Of a stretch of DNA of 64,000 nt, positions 33,045-43,619 are shown piece by piece. Source of the DNA: Culex pipiens pallens (taxonomy: Eukaryota; Arthropoda; Insecta; Diptera; Culicidae); the NCBI RefSeq assembly GCF_016801865.2, contig NC_068937.1:68427930-68491929 (forward strand), read 5' to 3'. The position numbers and the translations under genes were made by a program. Numbering within the stretch: position 1 is the stretch's first letter; each line of letters begins with the position of its first letter. A model generated the notes under the pieces. It had not been told where the DNA came from and did not search any database. It saw nothing but the letters and a program-made list of their open reading frames with translations.

Positions 33045-35341
33045 AGTTCCTCCGCTCGAGGTCTCGATACTGCAACAGCTTCATTCGGCGGACGTGCGGC
33101 GGCTGTTGTTTTCCTAACCTGGACAGCAAAAACTTGGGATTCGTCCGATTCCTCAGCTTCTTCACCAAACTCATCCTCCAGCTCAATCTGGTTTACTCCA
33201 GCTGCCTTAGCATTGTACAAATTGGTTTCCAGCGAGTCAAACTTGTAGCAAAGAAGAGCGAGATGGCCAATTGAGGTGATTGATCCCATGTGTAAAGCCA
33301 AACGACGCTGGTAGGACATCTTCATGTTCTCAACAATTAGACTGAACTTCTCCTGAACGGTCATCTTATTCACCAAACGTTGCGACAGCGCTTCGATGTC
33401 GGTTAAGTACGCGCTGAACTTCTCGTTAGGTCGCTGCTTCCGGGCTTTCATCTGGTCTTTGATGAAACGATCACGGTTCGGGTTGTCGTAACGCATCCTG
33501 AGGTAGATCACCAACTTCTCCCACGTGTCCAACTGCTCATCGTACGCACAGAACCAAACGTAAGCATCATCTTTGAACAAGAGATGAGCGTGAACTCGTA
33601 GTTCAGCGGCGGAGATCTGATACGATCGACTATGTTGTGCGATTTGTCGCAAAAAGTCATCAACAGGCATCGGACTCGTGTCGCCGGAAAACTTCGGCCA
33701 TTTCTCGATGATGTTACAGGTCTGATGCGGCAGACGCGGGCGGACATACGGATGTTGACCAGCAGAAGACTGCGGCGGCAAACCGGTTGATCGAGCGAAC
33801 TGGTTTTGACCTAACTGCGGGTTTGACGAATTTGGAACGTCGTCAAAGAATTGATCGGGTTGCGGTTGTGGTTGCTGACCTCCACGATCAATACCACTGA
33901 CACCAGGGTTGAACTCAGGGGTATCAGGAATCCCAAACAACGGCGCTTGTGAAACTGCAGTGGTTAAACCTCCAAACAAGCTCCCTACGCTCCCCATAAG
34001 GCCTTGAGGGACAATAGTAGTCGGAACCGTATGTTGCAACGTCGGATTCGAATCGAACTGACCGGCCACGGAATGCGGTATACTTCCAACTCCACGAGAT
34101 ATGTTCGTTACCTCTGAGTCGTGGACACCCACATTGGTAATCTGGTCCACCAAGTTATGAATCGTTTGTTCATGAGGGTCTGGGCATCGTGGTCCTTGAT
34201 GCACGATCGAATTAACACATGCTTTAATGTATCCTTCGATATCCCTGATATGAACGTACTGACTCATGTCCAATTCTCTCCTAGGTCCTTTATTTCCAAC
34301 TGGATTCTCAGCGGATGTGGGCGGAGTTACCTGCAAGATCGGAGTCGGACGCGTGGTCGTAGACGAAACGGTTGGGGTTGACGTGTTCATGGCGGTAATC
34401 ATCGTTGTCGGCGCCGGGAATCGGAAGCAACTCTCCGCGGCGGACATTTCCGACTGAATCGCTCTGCGGAATGCACGATGGAACTCGGGCGTGCGCAGCA
34501 TCGCCGACAGATCACCGGAATCCAACACTGGCGATGTCGACAAAGGCTTTTGCAAAAAGACTCTCAGCTGTTCGTAAGCATCGGCCAAAACGGGACGCTT
34601 CGGGATGGCACCAGTCTGAACGGAAGTAACAGTTGCCGTGACCATCGGGTAGGCGGTTGTACTGACATTGGAAACGCGTAGGGACGACATCTGCGAAGAC
34701 AACTCTCCGGCGGACGTAACCGATCCAGCTGACGAAACAACGGATGCGCCTCCATAAGCACCATCTTCCAAGCTACTAATCACTTGACCGGCGACGGTAG
34801 ACGTGCTTCGAATTTCCTGTTCCGGATTGGCTGACGTAGTAACGCTAGCACTCGGTGACGTAACGGCAGGAGTTTCTGTTTGCGTTCGAATCGGTAACTT
34901 TCCGGTCGGCGATTTCACGACGAGGAACAGCGGAGTATGGGGAATCATCTGGTTCATGTCCTGATGGTAGTACTTGAGCGAAAGGTCGTTGATGAGATTC
35001 AGCAGCTCCTCCTGCTTCTGCAATTGGGTTCGATCGGCACAGACATACCGTCGGACACGTTTGTGGTAGTGCACCAATCTGGACCAGCATCCTCTTTGCT
35101 GATTGTTCTCCAGGCGATGCACGAGTTCCTTGAGGCTGTACTTAATTGTTGGATAATCATCTGCGAAGGAATAACCGATCACCATTTGCACTTTCGCCGT
35201 TTCCGGTTCGCGCAAAGCTTGGCGTAGATTCCTCATACGAGTGCTCAAAGAACCTTCCACCGGCAGTTGACGAATCGCGAGCTCGTACGTGATTTCCTCT
35301 TCGTACAGATCGTTCGCGTTGGCTTGGTACCATTGTTCCAT
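32900..35341 (-). CDS. Ty3/gypsy Gag polyprotein
   Basis: An 813-residue frame starting at an ATG 455 bp downstream of the primer site. The N-terminal half is helical and basic. The middle is rich in Ser, Thr, Pro and Gln (about 160-560), and a retrotransposon-gag-like helical region follows (about 560-720). Near the end are two knuckles: CWNCRQLGHMWRDC (canonical CCHC, about 767) and CHICGHENTIASVC, where the usual His position is Thr. It would form the particle that packages element RNA. The frame ends two codons after the slippery heptamer. Confidence 0.95.
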   Translation of the reverse strand: MEQWYQANANDLYEEEITYELAIRQLPVEGSLSTRMRNLRQALREPETAKVQMVIGYSFADDYPTIKYSLKELVHRLENNQQRGCWSRLVHYHKRVRRYVCADRTQLQKQEELLNLINDLSLKYYHQDMNQMIPHTPLFLVVKSPTGKLPIRTQTETPAVTSPSASVTTSANPEQEIRSTSTVAGQVISSLEDGAYGGASVVSSAGSVTSAGELSSQMSSLRVSNVSTTAYPMVTATVTSVQTGAIPKRPVLADAYEQLRVFLQKPLSTSPVLDSGDLSAMLRTPEFHRAFRRAIQSEMSAAESCFRFPAPTTMITAMNTSTPTVSSTTTRPTPILQVTPPTSAENPVGNKGPRRELDMSQYVHIRDIEGYIKACVNSIVHQGPRCPDPHEQTIHNLVDQITNVGVHDSEVTNISRGVGSIPHSVAGQFDSNPTLQHTVPTTIVPQGLMGSVGSLFGGLTTAVSQAPLFGIPDTPEFNPGVSGIDRGGQQPQPQPDQFFDDVPNSSNPQLGQNQFARSTGLPPQSSAGQHPYVRPRLPHQTCNIIEKWPKFSGDTSPMPVDDFLRQIAQHSRSYQISAAELRVHAHLLFKDDAYVWFCAYDEQLDTWEKLVIYLRMRYDNPNRDRFIKDQMKARKQRPNEKFSAYLTDIEALSQRLVNKMTVQEKFSLIVENMKMSYQRRLALHMGSITSIGHLALLCYKFDSLETNLYNAKAAGVNQIELEDEFGEEAEESDESQVFAVQVRKTTAAARPPNEAVAVSRPRAEELCWNCRQLGHMWRDCVQRKRLFCHICGHENTIASVCPNQHNLRAPKND
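32906..32912 (-). promoter_or_regulatory. -1 frameshift slippery heptamer A AAA AAC
   Basis: Read in the gag frame the minus strand is CCA AAA AAC GAT TAG. A AAA AAC is a canonical X XXY YYZ heptamer placed in the correct phase. Slipping back one base joins gag to the pol frame (CGA TTA GAG ATG). It stands two codons from the gag stop inside the gag-pol overlap. A downstream structure was not evaluated. Confidence 0.85.
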
Positions 35342-35779
35342 TTTGAATTGCGTAATAAGTCAGTAATCAAAAGAAAATAATCGGTAACTTCATGCAATGA
35401 CAGTTTAAGTGTAATAATAAGCAAAAAGATTGGAATGTAATAAAGAAAACAACTAATTCGACCAATTTAACTAACCCTAAAAGTTGGCAAATGAATATAA
35501 AAAGAAAAAAAATTAAATGTGATGTTGTGGATGGAAGTTCACTAAACCAGTTTAGACTCGCAATCTCCGAATCTTACCCAAACTAACCCAAAAAGTCCAA
35601 AACCCAAATTCCCAAAACTTAACTAAAAATACCAACTAAATATGCTAACCCAACAATCCAAAATCTCAACCAGTTTAGTGATTAACACTACTGAAACTAA
35701 TTTGCAAAATAACTTTAAACCAAACGATGAAAACTATCACTGAAAGTGAAAAATTCTCACGAAAATCCGTTTTTACGGG

Positions 35780-35796
35780 CCCCACGTTGGGCGCCA
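35780..35796 (-). promoter_or_regulatory. Primer-binding site, tRNA-Lys type
   Basis: TGGCGCCCAACGTGGGG on the minus strand starts two bases after the 5' LTR. It is complementary to the 3' end of insect tRNA-Lys(CTT) including CCA. This is where minus-strand cDNA synthesis would be primed. Confidence 0.9.
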
Positions 35797-35798
35797 AA

Positions 35799-37824
35799 TG
35801 TAACGATTCTGCGTTGCACACGAAACGTTCAACAGCTTAAGCGCCACTTCCAAACGAAAGGCTGTTGTCGCAGTTGGAGGTCCGGCTAGAAACTCTCTCT
35901 TCGGGCAGGCTAAAACGGAGTGGCACCAACCAAAATGTTCATCAAACTAACCCAAAACTAAAGACCGAAAACTAAGATTTTGTACTATTGAAAATTGTGA
36001 AAGAAAACCAAGATTTGAGCCGATATTTGTGTGTATTTATTGATTTAGCTGAAACTATTGCGATATGTGACTTCGTTTACCAACTGACTTCGACCCAAGT
36101 TCACTAAGGACCGATTAAATTTGTATTATTTGTATTAAAAGAAAAGAATAAAGATTATATTTTATCTCTCAGATTAAAAGAAAAAAACTGAGGCCAGAAA
36201 CTTTTGTAGTTTTGATTATATTTTTTTATTGGGAGGAAAAGCCAAGCTAAAAAACCTCCATCTTTTGCGTGGACAATTCAACTCAGTCCAGGTGTGATCC
36301 TAATCCTTTTTCCCTACTCCTTCTGACCGCTAAACGTCCCTATTTCCCTATCCGGTTCCTAAACGTCCCTACGGAGTTCGTTACTTGCGATTTGTGCGGT
36401 GCTCCCACGATGTGTCGACAATTCCGGTCCGATGTCGGCTGGACCGATCGGCGAAGGCGGGCCGATTCTTGAAGCGTGTGAGGCGAGGCGAGGCGTTACC
36501 GGCTCAGGCGTACGGTTGAGCGCCGGCGCGTGTTGTTGTTGCGGCTTTGGCGTCCTGCCGATAGATGGTGCTAGTTGTCGGGGCTTAAATCGGTCAAATG
36601 CACATGTGTTGGTGGGTCAGTGTATGCTGAGGGGCGTCATTGATCCAACAAGGACCTGCTACCAACTCAGGCGTGCGTTTCCGGAAGTTGTGGGAGTATT
36701 GAGCCGAAGCTAACCCACCCCGAAAGCAAGCACGTGGCAGAGGGGTTACGGACGTGTAGCGTTATCCGATCCCACACTGACCTCTAGCGTTCGATCCCAA
36801 CGTGCTCTCGCTAAAGTGCTACGAGATGGCGTCCTAGACCGACTAAGGCGTTACCGGTGTGACGTTTTTCCGGTTGCCGCTGGGGGTGGCAATAGAGCTG
36901 TGCCAACAGCGAAAAGCGACGGGCTGTCCCCAAATTCCGACACACCAAAAGATTCTCAAAGTTCAAGATTAACAAACACTTCACTTCCGGTTCCAAAAAA
37001 CTGCTTCCGATCCAGGATTGCGCTCCCAGACGACCACGTTTGAGCTTTCCAGCTCCAGATAAGCCACCCACGTTGATGGGTTCCTAAATCAACGTGCACA
37101 AACCAATCGAACTAATTAGCGAACTCCAAATTTAAAGCGTCCAAACTAATTCTTACCTTTCTCGCTCGTTCTGATTGCGGCGGCCTCACACCTGCAAAAT
37201 TACTCCTGCCACTAGGCACGATCGCAGATCTGCCTCCAAAATTCTTCACACCTCGACTGCAAAATTTAATTTCACAAAATCAAGAACAAATTACAAAACA
37301 AAATATTACCAAAACTACCTTGCACAGACGCACTTAGTGCTGTTAACTTTTCAAAAATTATCACTACCACGATTTCACCTGATCGCAATTGACGACAATC
37401 AGAGGACGCTAAATATCACGGTCGTAAAAATACTTCCAAAACGATCCGGACTGTGTCACGAGTTCTGCCAAAGTGAACGAGAGTCAGTCTTCATCGCTTG
37501 TACGAACCGGCAATCTTAGTTTTCTCCCAAATTTTGATACAAAAGACTTTTCATTTTGCTCTCTTTCTTGTTAATTTTCAAGGACAAATTGAGCTTCAAA
37601 AAATTTACACAGGAGATGCTTCCCAATTGGCTTTAATTTCAAACCGAACACAATTTGTTTAAAAATCATTTATTTCGAGCAAAACGGTGCAAAATAGGGT
37701 TTCTGCTATCCTCCCATAGGTGGCGACGATCAAAAGCAAAGTTTCCCTAATTTGGTGCGTGTCTTGGCTAACCCAACATACCATAGCAAACATACATACA
37801 GGGACTCACAATGATGTGGTTACA
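35799..37824 (-). repeat. 5' LTR of the Ty3/gypsy element
   Basis: 2,026 bp, TGTAACC...GTTACA on the minus strand. It should hold promoter and polyadenylation signals for the element. It is unusually long compared with the few-hundred-base LTRs of most insect gypsy elements. Confidence 0.96.
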
Positions 37825-37828
37825 ACCT

Positions 37829-38560
37829 AGAGGAAGAGAGTAATAGTATGGAGTTTTTTTTATTAATTTGAACTTTTTCTCACAAAAAACATCCATGTTC
37901 TGGAACAATCGATCCTGCCGGCCACCGTCTTCATGGCTGCAACCGGCTTCTGACCTTGGCTCACAACCTGCATCATCAGATTCCGTTGATGACCTCCCAG
38001 AACCGTCTTGTTATTGACTCTGGTCTCGATTTGACCGGCTCAGGTCACCGACCCCGACCTTGACCATGCTCTCACGTCCTGCAAGATGTTGTCCAGCGAC
38101 CGACAATTTCTCCGCGCTCTTGACCACCTCCTGCTGTAGTTGTTCCTCTTCCCTCTTGCCAATCTTGGATGACACAATAACCGGATTTCGCTGGTACACA
38201 CTATTTCTGGCGCTTAGACGTGGTTATTTTTCGAGGGAGAATGCTCGTCTGCCACTTCCGTGCCCTTCTTGGCGTGGAGCACGAGAATTAATTGTACTGC
38301 TGACCGGCGTCACTGAACCATTACCCAGAACAGTTACGGCAGGTCTATACTTTGAGGTACGACGCCGCGGCGTTCGACGAACTTTGCCGGAACCACTCAG
38401 GTTGGCAGCTTTCACGCAACGGGGCACGCGACTTGCGGTGGCCTTTTCCGGTTTGAGCTCAGCTTTCGGTGTTGAACTAGTCGCCCCAAATGGATCTGGC
38501 ACGTTGTTCTACGTATTAGCACTGACGAACTGACGTGCCACCACGTACATATTCATGCAA
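37829..38560 (-). pseudogene. Unidentified retrocopy-like gene fragment
   Basis: Minus-strand frames read in sequence SGSGKVRRTPRRRTSKYRP, then KIGKREEEQLQQEVVKSAEK, then RVNNKTVLGGHQRNLMMQVV, each in a different frame, so at least two frameshifts break one protein-like region. Near 37855-37880 the minus strand has AATAAA running into A-rich sequence, as expected for the 3' end of a processed copy. The product is basic, Ser/Arg-rich then helical. I could not name the family. Confidence 0.45.
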
Positions 38561-40133
38561 AAAACTTGACCGCAAAACAATTTGAATCTTCCGTTAAACA
38601 CTAGCACCATCTACATTCAGACTCTCGGAATCCTTCTTCTTATTATTGACATTGGTTTTCTTGGTGCTCCTGCTGATTTTCAAGTATTGCACATCTTAAA
38701 CTAAATTCAAACTGCGGCAATTCATTTTGCAACATCGCAAAGGAAATGCCTTTGAATCACGATGACCGCACGTTGATCGTTTTTATCGAATGAGCAATAT
38801 TCTTAGAAATGTTTGTAAACAAACAGCATCAAAGCGGCTTTTCAAAAGTTGATGTGTTTACGTTATGGTCAATTTGGCATAGATAGTTTTTATTAATTTA
38901 CCCTTTTATTGTCTAAATTTAAGGTAAGTAATGTGAATCAGTGCTCAGAACGAATCCTGTTGGCTGTTTAATTGATTCTCCCGCTGGATTTTTGGAATTG
39001 TAAACTGTGTGATGTGTTTATATAAGTTTTAAAGATTTGTTTAAGCTAACTAGATGTCAGCGCCACCGGAAGTCAGCGCAGATTTGTCTTTAGGGGCTGA
39101 TCGTGCATAATCCATGCCACCGGAGGTCAGCAGAGATTCGGTTTCAAGGGCTTATCGTGCATAATTCGTGAATAATTCTTCAATCAATCATTTCCGTTCA
39201 AGAAATAAAGAAATTACTCTTCTAGTCGTTTTATGTTTGTTTATTTTTGTTTGAATCTGTTTCTTTAAATCATTGTTCTCCGCTGTTTTCCTCTTAAATG
39301 CCGCAGCCCGCCTTGCACTGGTTCGTTGTGTTGCTTAAATTTCTAGAATCGTTTTTAAAACAATTTTTCACACTGCAATTTCTCCCCATTCCTTCATGTT
39401 TACTTTTGTGTGACCAAGTGAACCAACAGCTGATTTTACCCGTCACTCACAAAATGACAGTTCTCTTTGACACTTTTAGCACAGACGAGTTTGACAATCG
39501 CTCAAGAAAAAAATAATAAGAAAAAGAAAAAGAGGGTTGCGGTCAAAATTGGATTCCGCGTGGCACGTCAGTTCGTCAGTGGTATTAGACCGTGTCGCCT
39601 GCCGCAATTCCAAAACTGATCTCCGGAAGTTGAACGTGCACTGCTTTGCTGTCCGCTCATCCTGCCGCGGGGACAAATCCGTCCAACTTGTCCTTCACCC
39701 TAAATTGACGGCAGTAGCCCTGCGGAAAAAAGGAAAAACAAAATGTATGTGGTTGGTTTCAAAATTCGCTCAAATTTGGAAAATGTTACCAGAAAAGCAA
39801 AAACACGAAAAACGTGTTCTCCAATCAAAAAAATACTTGTTTGACAGTTCTACCGAAAATTTCGCAACCACAAAAGAGGGAGACAGAATGACGATCGAGG
39901 CTTCGACGAAAAATTAAATCATCCCGTCTCTGTCACTCTAACGCGCAGCATACCATTTCATTGAAAAAATCGAAAAACATCGTTGCCTTACAAAACATCG
40001 TGGGTTGACGGACTTTCGATCTGGGCGGTCAAGCACGAGACGGATCATGCACACAAGCTTTTGATGCGCATTTTCCACGGCATCTATCGCCGATCGGCGC
40101 TATTCCCGTTCCCGGCAGCGCTGGTAAATCTAG
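38561..40133. other. Unassigned region with a two-copy 55-bp repeat
   Basis: Mostly AT-rich. Two tandem-like copies of GCCACCGGAAGTCAGCGCAG or GCCACCGGAGGTCAGCAGAG followed by a CGTGCATAAT phrase occur at about 39061 and 39115. Short frames at 39300-39920 are not recognisable. Confidence 0.45.
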
Positions 40134-40139
40134 CGCGAC

Positions 40140-42160
40140 CCTCGGGGCAAGACAGTGAGCAAGGGAGTTACTCTGGTTGCTCCCGTTTCCTCTGCTTTGC
40201 TCCCGTTTGCTCTGAAAAATCACTTTTGATCATTTTCAGCTCATTCTTCTCGGTTGCTCTACGTTCCTCCAGATTCCTCCCGATTGCTCCCGTTTACTCT
40301 CGATTGCTCCGATTATTTTAAGAGAGATCTCTTTGAAGAGAGCATTTTGTTGTTTGTTTACTTTGAACAGATTGTGCCGCACCAAGTTATTTTTACCAAA
40401 CACTGACTCCAGATTCTGGCCTGGTCTAGGGCCTGGTTCCCTAGCATGATTGGCCATATTTAAAAAAATCGGAGTGTCGGTTGTCAGCAGGACAGGTCCT
40501 AAGTTGGCAACCGAAATAAGTCACGACGGCGCTAGAATGGAAAGCTCAAACACAACCTGTGCCTCAAACGACGACCAATCCGGCGGCAGGAACCACGTCG
40601 TCCACGGCCACTTGTTCGTTATTGTCTTGAGAAGGATGTAAATAGTAATGTAACCTCCAGATGTAACCCCGCCAAGGGTTCGATTCCAAGTCGACTGTTA
40701 GTACAAAGGCAAGAAGAAAAATGGGACAAAGACTCGGAATGCGCAACTTGCTAATATAGGGAAGTGGAAGTACCGCAGCGACCATCTCGTGGGACTACTT
40801 CTTCAACTTGCTGTCCTGGTACTACCGGGAACAGAACCCCGGTTCCGAGACAGTTTATCGCAGTTAAGCCTTGATCGGAAACATCAACCCGCAGAAGTAC
40901 GATCGTACGATTGCAAGCAGTCCTGTTAGTGATCCGTGCTGTGGTTACCAACAGAGAGGTGACCCGTGTTGCCCTCTACGACCACTCGAACTGGGCGACA
41001 CTATACGTCCTACTCGGCCTCATCCGCTCTGTCCCGATTGCCCTGAAAGCGTCAAAACAATGGTCTACAAGCAGACGGAAATTCCCGACGACTCGGAACA
41101 GAACAATTGCAACCTGCTAAGATGGCAATCGACTTCACGTGGGAAAGAAGTTAGACGTTGAAGTGATTTGTCTCGAAGAGGTTTAGCCCATGCTGCAGCA
41201 AACCGCTGACCGGCGACAAGAGACCGACCTCCATGACGTAGCACCACCTACCTACCTGTTGCTGATTCCCGGGAATGACGAAACACACGAAAAGCCAAGA
41301 AAAGATCCGCTTGCCGAATTGGACATTAACATCCCGTACTGCTCCCAAGACCGCTCAAAATCCCGACGATGCTAATTGGGATGCCCCCCACACCCCATCC
41401 CTCCTCCCTTGGAAATTAATGTTTATTTATTAAAACAAAAATACAATAAATAATGACTATCCTATAAACTACAACAAAACCCAAAATAAACCCTGCCAGC
41501 ATATGGCCACGGTGACATATTGCCGTGGAAACTTTTTCGCATCTTCAAACACGTCCTCAATTGATGATTAATTTGTCCTTGGCCTTGGTTAGTACGGTCG
41601 TGTTGGTCCATCGGAATCTCTAGCTTCTGTCAATTGACACGCACCGGTCCATGACCTTGTACTAAGAGTTGGTGTGCTTCTTCCTGAATAGCTGGTTATG
41701 GTTTTCACCAGCGCACGGAACCAGATCCCCAAGCAAATTCTTTCACACGATCTGGGGGAGGAGGAAATTTCAAAAATTAGACATGTTGGAGTTGGACTGT
41801 GCGGCAGTTTCCTTCCGGAGGTTTCCCCACTCGGTTGAAGACTTCCCGTTAATACTTACCAGAGCCATGGTACTTGGAGTGGGTCGCAGAGAAAGGCTTT
41901 CCAGCCAATTTAGTTATAAAACAACACATGTTTTTTTCGCTGCAAAAATTGTAATTGGCGCGAAGAGAAGTCAACATTCAACAGGCAAAAACAAAACGGT
42001 AAAAATGACATCAGACGAGAAACGTCATAAATGTCAAAAGTGACATTTCTGAAGGCAAGAGAGGGGTTACTCTCATTTCTCCGAATTTCTCTCGATTCCT
42101 CCCGTTTGCTCCCGGAGTAACTCTCGTTTGTTCTGGTTTCTTCACTGTCTTGCCCCGAGG
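40140..42160. mobile_element. TIR element carrying a Nup205-like fragment
   Basis: Perfect 19-bp inverted ends CCTCGGGGCAAGACAGTGA (40140-40158) and TCACTGTCTTGCCCCGAGG (42142-42160) are flanked by CGCGAC on both sides (40134-40139, 42161-42166), a 6-bp target duplication. Inside each end are repeated GAGTAACTC and GCTCCCGTTT words. There is no transposase; the interior holds a broken host-gene segment. The superfamily is uncertain, since 6-bp duplications are rare among animal cut-and-paste elements. Confidence 0.85.
40775..41175 (+). pseudogene. Nup205: Nuclear pore Nup205-like gene fragment
   Basis: Plus-strand frames give SWDYFFNLLSWYYREQNPGS, then VTRVALYDHSNWATLYVLLG and LIRSVPIALKA. 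These correspond in order to a conserved N-terminal third of Nup205 (a SW-FF block, then an L-EHPQW-like block followed by LLGL-SIP-LKA). At least two frameshifts and a stop separate the blocks. Downstream to about 41375 the frame LLQQTADRRQETDLHDVAPP may continue it but was not matched. Nup205 is a scaffold nucleoporin of the inner ring; this piece is not functional. It lies inside the TIR element at 40140-42160. Confidence 0.62.
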
Positions 42161-42546
42161 CGCGACCATTGGCTGCAGGGTTGCCACGAGAGCGCGACCA
42201 GGTGTCACGTCCTCCACCACCGCGAATGTTTGGGTTAAGAACGGGAATGATTGCACTATTGTGAGCGATCTCGGACACGGAATACGACCGTCTAGGTTGC
42301 CTGATTCGTGCAACTTCGCCATCGAATTCTTGATGGCCTTGGGAACGCAAACAAGCTGGTTCTTCTAGATCCTTTCTCGGAAACGAACAAAAAGTAGAAC
42401 CCGTAATCAAAGCGGCAAATTTCGGACCACGTTTTTTATTTTGTTTGTTTATATTCTGCTGCTCGAATGTGATGACAGCAAAAAATTACATTCCGGCTGT
42501 CATTCCCATTCGAGCAGTTTGACAGCTCACATCGTGAGATTTTTTT

Positions 42547-42667
42547 GCATCGCGCTCTCATCGTATTCAAATCGCGCACATCGCCCCAAATCGCGCTCAT
42601 CGCGCCAAATCGCGGCTAATCGAAGAAAATCGTGGTCATCGTAGCTAAATCGTGAGCTCATCGCGGG
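42547..42667. repeat. About six 19-bp imperfect repeats (AAATCGCGCTCATCGC)
   Basis: Consecutive units such as CAAATCGCGCACATCGCC, CCAAATCGCGCTCATCGCG and AAAATCGTGGTCATCGTAG lie upstream of the intron-like segment. They could be a promoter-proximal repeat or a decayed minisatellite. Confidence 0.7.
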
Positions 42668-42669
42668 AG

Positions 42670-42925
42670 TGTCATCCCCCTCGGCCTGCGCCAACACCGG
42701 CGGCCAACGATCTGCTATCGGACCTAGATCAAGGGTGAGTTTTGGTTGGGGTGCTTTGTTACAAGCAAAGCTTCGACACGGCCGCTGGAAATCGTAAAAG
42801 AGATTTTTTAACTACCTTCACCTTTCTGCCTTTCAGCTGGCGCCAAGTTGACCCGGTGTACGCCGGATCTTTGTCAGTTGCGGCCGGAAACGCCCAGGAT
42901 TCGTTCCGGAGAGGAGTTGCAACGA
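42670..42925 (+). other. Possible 5' exons with a GT-AG intron
   Basis: CAAGG|GTGAGT at 42735 and a pyrimidine tract ending TGCCTTTCAG|CTGG at 42836 define a 102-bp intron candidate of typical mosquito size between GC-rich flanks. Downstream sequence is cut by the MITE at 42926. No start codon or protein family could be assigned. Confidence 0.4.
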
Positions 42926-43220
42926 ACTACACAGAAAAAAATATTCGTGTAAATATACATTACTTATCATGTACCAAAAGGTATCATGATAAATGATGTA
43001 TATTTACATTAGATTTATCGGAAATTTACATGTTTTTCATTGTAAATGTTTCCGATCAAAATATTTAGAAATCGTGTAAATTTCCATCAAAAATAATGTA
43101 AATTTACCAAACCAAAAATTTTTTTTTTGCTCCGCTGGATCCGAAATTCGTATTCAATATCGAATTCAAGATCCAACGGAGCAACACTATTACCTTGTCA
43201 ATTCAACCGGACTGTGTAGT
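42926..43220. mobile_element. 295-bp MITE of the ACACAG family
   Basis: Inverted ends ACTACACAG and CTGTGTAGT (9 bp) enclose motifs GTAAATTTAC, ATCGGAAATTTACATG and GCTCCGCTGGATC shared with the repeats at 44102-45165 and 49330-49575. An internal inverted pair GCTCCGCTGGATC/GATCCAACGGAGC is present. No target duplication is evident. Confidence 0.75.
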
Positions 43221-43440
43221 CTTTAAGAAAACATAATTATTGTCAAATCGCTTTTCAAATAAAGTTTATACCTAGCCAATGTTCTACAAAAGGCGAACGC
43301 TGTTGAACAAGTTCAACCATATGACTTGTGAGAATTTAAAACATAATGCTTTGTATTAAAAGCAAGGCGCAATAATGTCAAGTTGAAGGATTTAAGAAAA
43401 ATAAAGTGGCATTAAAAATTTTAAACAAAACAAAACACCA

Positions 43441-43571
43441 GTCAAGGACTATGAATACAAAGAGACGAGTTGTTCCTTTTAATTCCGCTATATATTTTTA
43501 ATATCTTGACAGATACGTATTTCGTCTACTACTTGCAGACTTCATCAGTGTTCTGTTCTCGACCAGTCAAG
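43441..43571 (-). mobile_element. Penelope-like element terminal fragment
   Basis: The minus strand carries a hammerhead motif followed by ATATTAAAAATATATAGCGG and AAAAGGAACAACTCGTCTCT. Penelope-like elements carry type I hammerheads in their terminal repeats. The downstream part is shared with 10320-10379, so the family is dispersed in this genome. No RT/GIY-YIG ORF is nearby. Confidence 0.6.
43505..43571 (-). ncRNA. Type I hammerhead ribozyme motif
   Basis: On the minus strand CTGATGA (43548-43542) and GAAA (43523-43520) flank a six-pair stem II, GTCTGC/GTAGAC with one G-T pair and loop AAGTA. After GAAA, TACGTATC forms a tiny stem III ending in an AUC cleavage triplet. Stem I can form from ACA/TGT next to the core and from CTTGAC/GTCAAG (43571-43566 with 43510-43505) further out. 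An extra A follows CTGATGA. Catalytic core bases are all present. Self-cleavage is predicted, not shown. Confidence 0.8.
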
Positions 43572-43619
43572 GAGCAAACCAGAATCTTACTTGGTCACTT
43601 ACCCGCGATTTTATTTGGC

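Larger units (their letters stand above)
26625..37824 (-). mobile_element. Complete Ty3/gypsy LTR retrotransposon
   Basis: An 11.2-kb element is bounded by ACCT target duplications (26621-26624 and 37825-37828). It has two 2,026-bp LTRs ending TG...CA, a primer-binding site complementary to the 3' end of tRNA-Lys, overlapping gag and pol frames on the minus strand, and about 960 bp of non-coding DNA before the 3' LTR. Protease, RT, RNase H, integrase order assigns it to Ty3/gypsy. The LTRs show only a handful of differences, so insertion was recent, and the reading frames look intact. No envelope frame is present. Confidence 0.97.
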
